Of a DNA stretch of 64,000 nt, positions 63,916 to 64,000 are shown in pieces (the first letter of the stretch is position 1; each line of letters starts with the position of its first letter). The stretch is from Parasponia andersonii. Lineage: Eukaryota; Streptophyta; Magnoliopsida; Rosales; Cannabaceae. The stretch covers positions 1,610,905-1,674,904 of the forward strand of contig JXTB01000002.1 in assembly GCA_002914805.1 (NCBI GenBank). Reading direction: 5' to 3'. The notes beneath the pieces were generated by a model. It searched no databases, was not told the DNA's origin, and saw only the letters and a list, made by a program, of their open reading frames with translations. Made by a program: the position numbers and the translations under genes.

Positions 63916-64000
63916 TACAATAAAATATGAGAAAATAAAATTCATCCAATAGATAAAGTAATTCTCTAATCCTAATACTATCCTAGTCAAACTAAAAGTA

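Noticed and set aside
1..64000. tRNA, rRNA or CRISPR-like arrays
   Set aside because: No cloverleaf with A and B boxes, no rRNA signature and no spaced palindromic direct repeats were seen by eye; a tRNAscan or Rfam run would be decisive.

Overview
The window is nuclear DNA from a flowering plant, almost certainly a core eudicot. Genes have many short introns, flanks are very AT-rich with long A/T runs and (AT)n microsatellites, the proteins are plant-specific, and there are plant Copia and CACTA/En-Spm transposon remains. A rosid, possibly Rosales, is my guess for lineage but is not proven by the sequence. There are no prokaryotic features.

Layout. About 1-17.7 kb is gene-free and transposon-rich. 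It holds a decayed Ptta/En-Spm (Transposase_24-like) gene at 0.57-2.3 kb with subterminal repeats to 2.76 kb, then AT-rich sequence. At 5631-12786 lies a complete but dead Ty1-copia LTR retrotransposon, whose 5' LTR was split by a now truncated CACTA element (about 5719-7406).

Five intact protein genes follow. They are a monosaccharide/H+ symporter STP13 (18066-22130, +, 5 exons, 514 aa), a stellacyanin-type GPI-anchored phytocyanin (23993-28329, +, 2 exons, 185 aa, with two foldback transposons in its 3.8-kb intron), chloride channel/exchanger CLC-d (29598-36152, -, 23 exons, 800 aa), peroxisomal long-chain acyl-CoA synthetase LACS7 (45276-52680, -, 23 exons, 695 aa, C-terminal SKL), and a cyclin T1-type protein (57171-63118, -, 6 coding exons plus a 5'UTR intron, 381 aa). 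I rebuilt every exon junction by hand. All reading frames close, with three apparent GC-AG introns.

The genes are not a pathway or operon. They are ordinary housekeeping and stress genes: plasma-membrane sugar uptake, a cell-surface copper protein, trans-Golgi anion/proton exchange, peroxisomal fatty-acid activation and transcription-elongation control. From memory, phytocyanin next to STP13, with CLC-d nearby, matches Arabidopsis AT5G26330/AT5G26340/AT5G26240, and LACS7 is AT5G27600, so the block looks like conserved microsynteny.

I found no convincing new multi-gene system. The most notable points are the nested transposons, the paired foldback elements in one intron, the clustered GC-AG introns with one in-frame alternative donor in CLC-d, the intact PTS1 beside a diverged PTS2 in LACS7, and a few unexplained GC-richer islands at 38.2-39.2 and 41.5-41.7 kb. 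No tRNA, rRNA or CRISPR array was seen.
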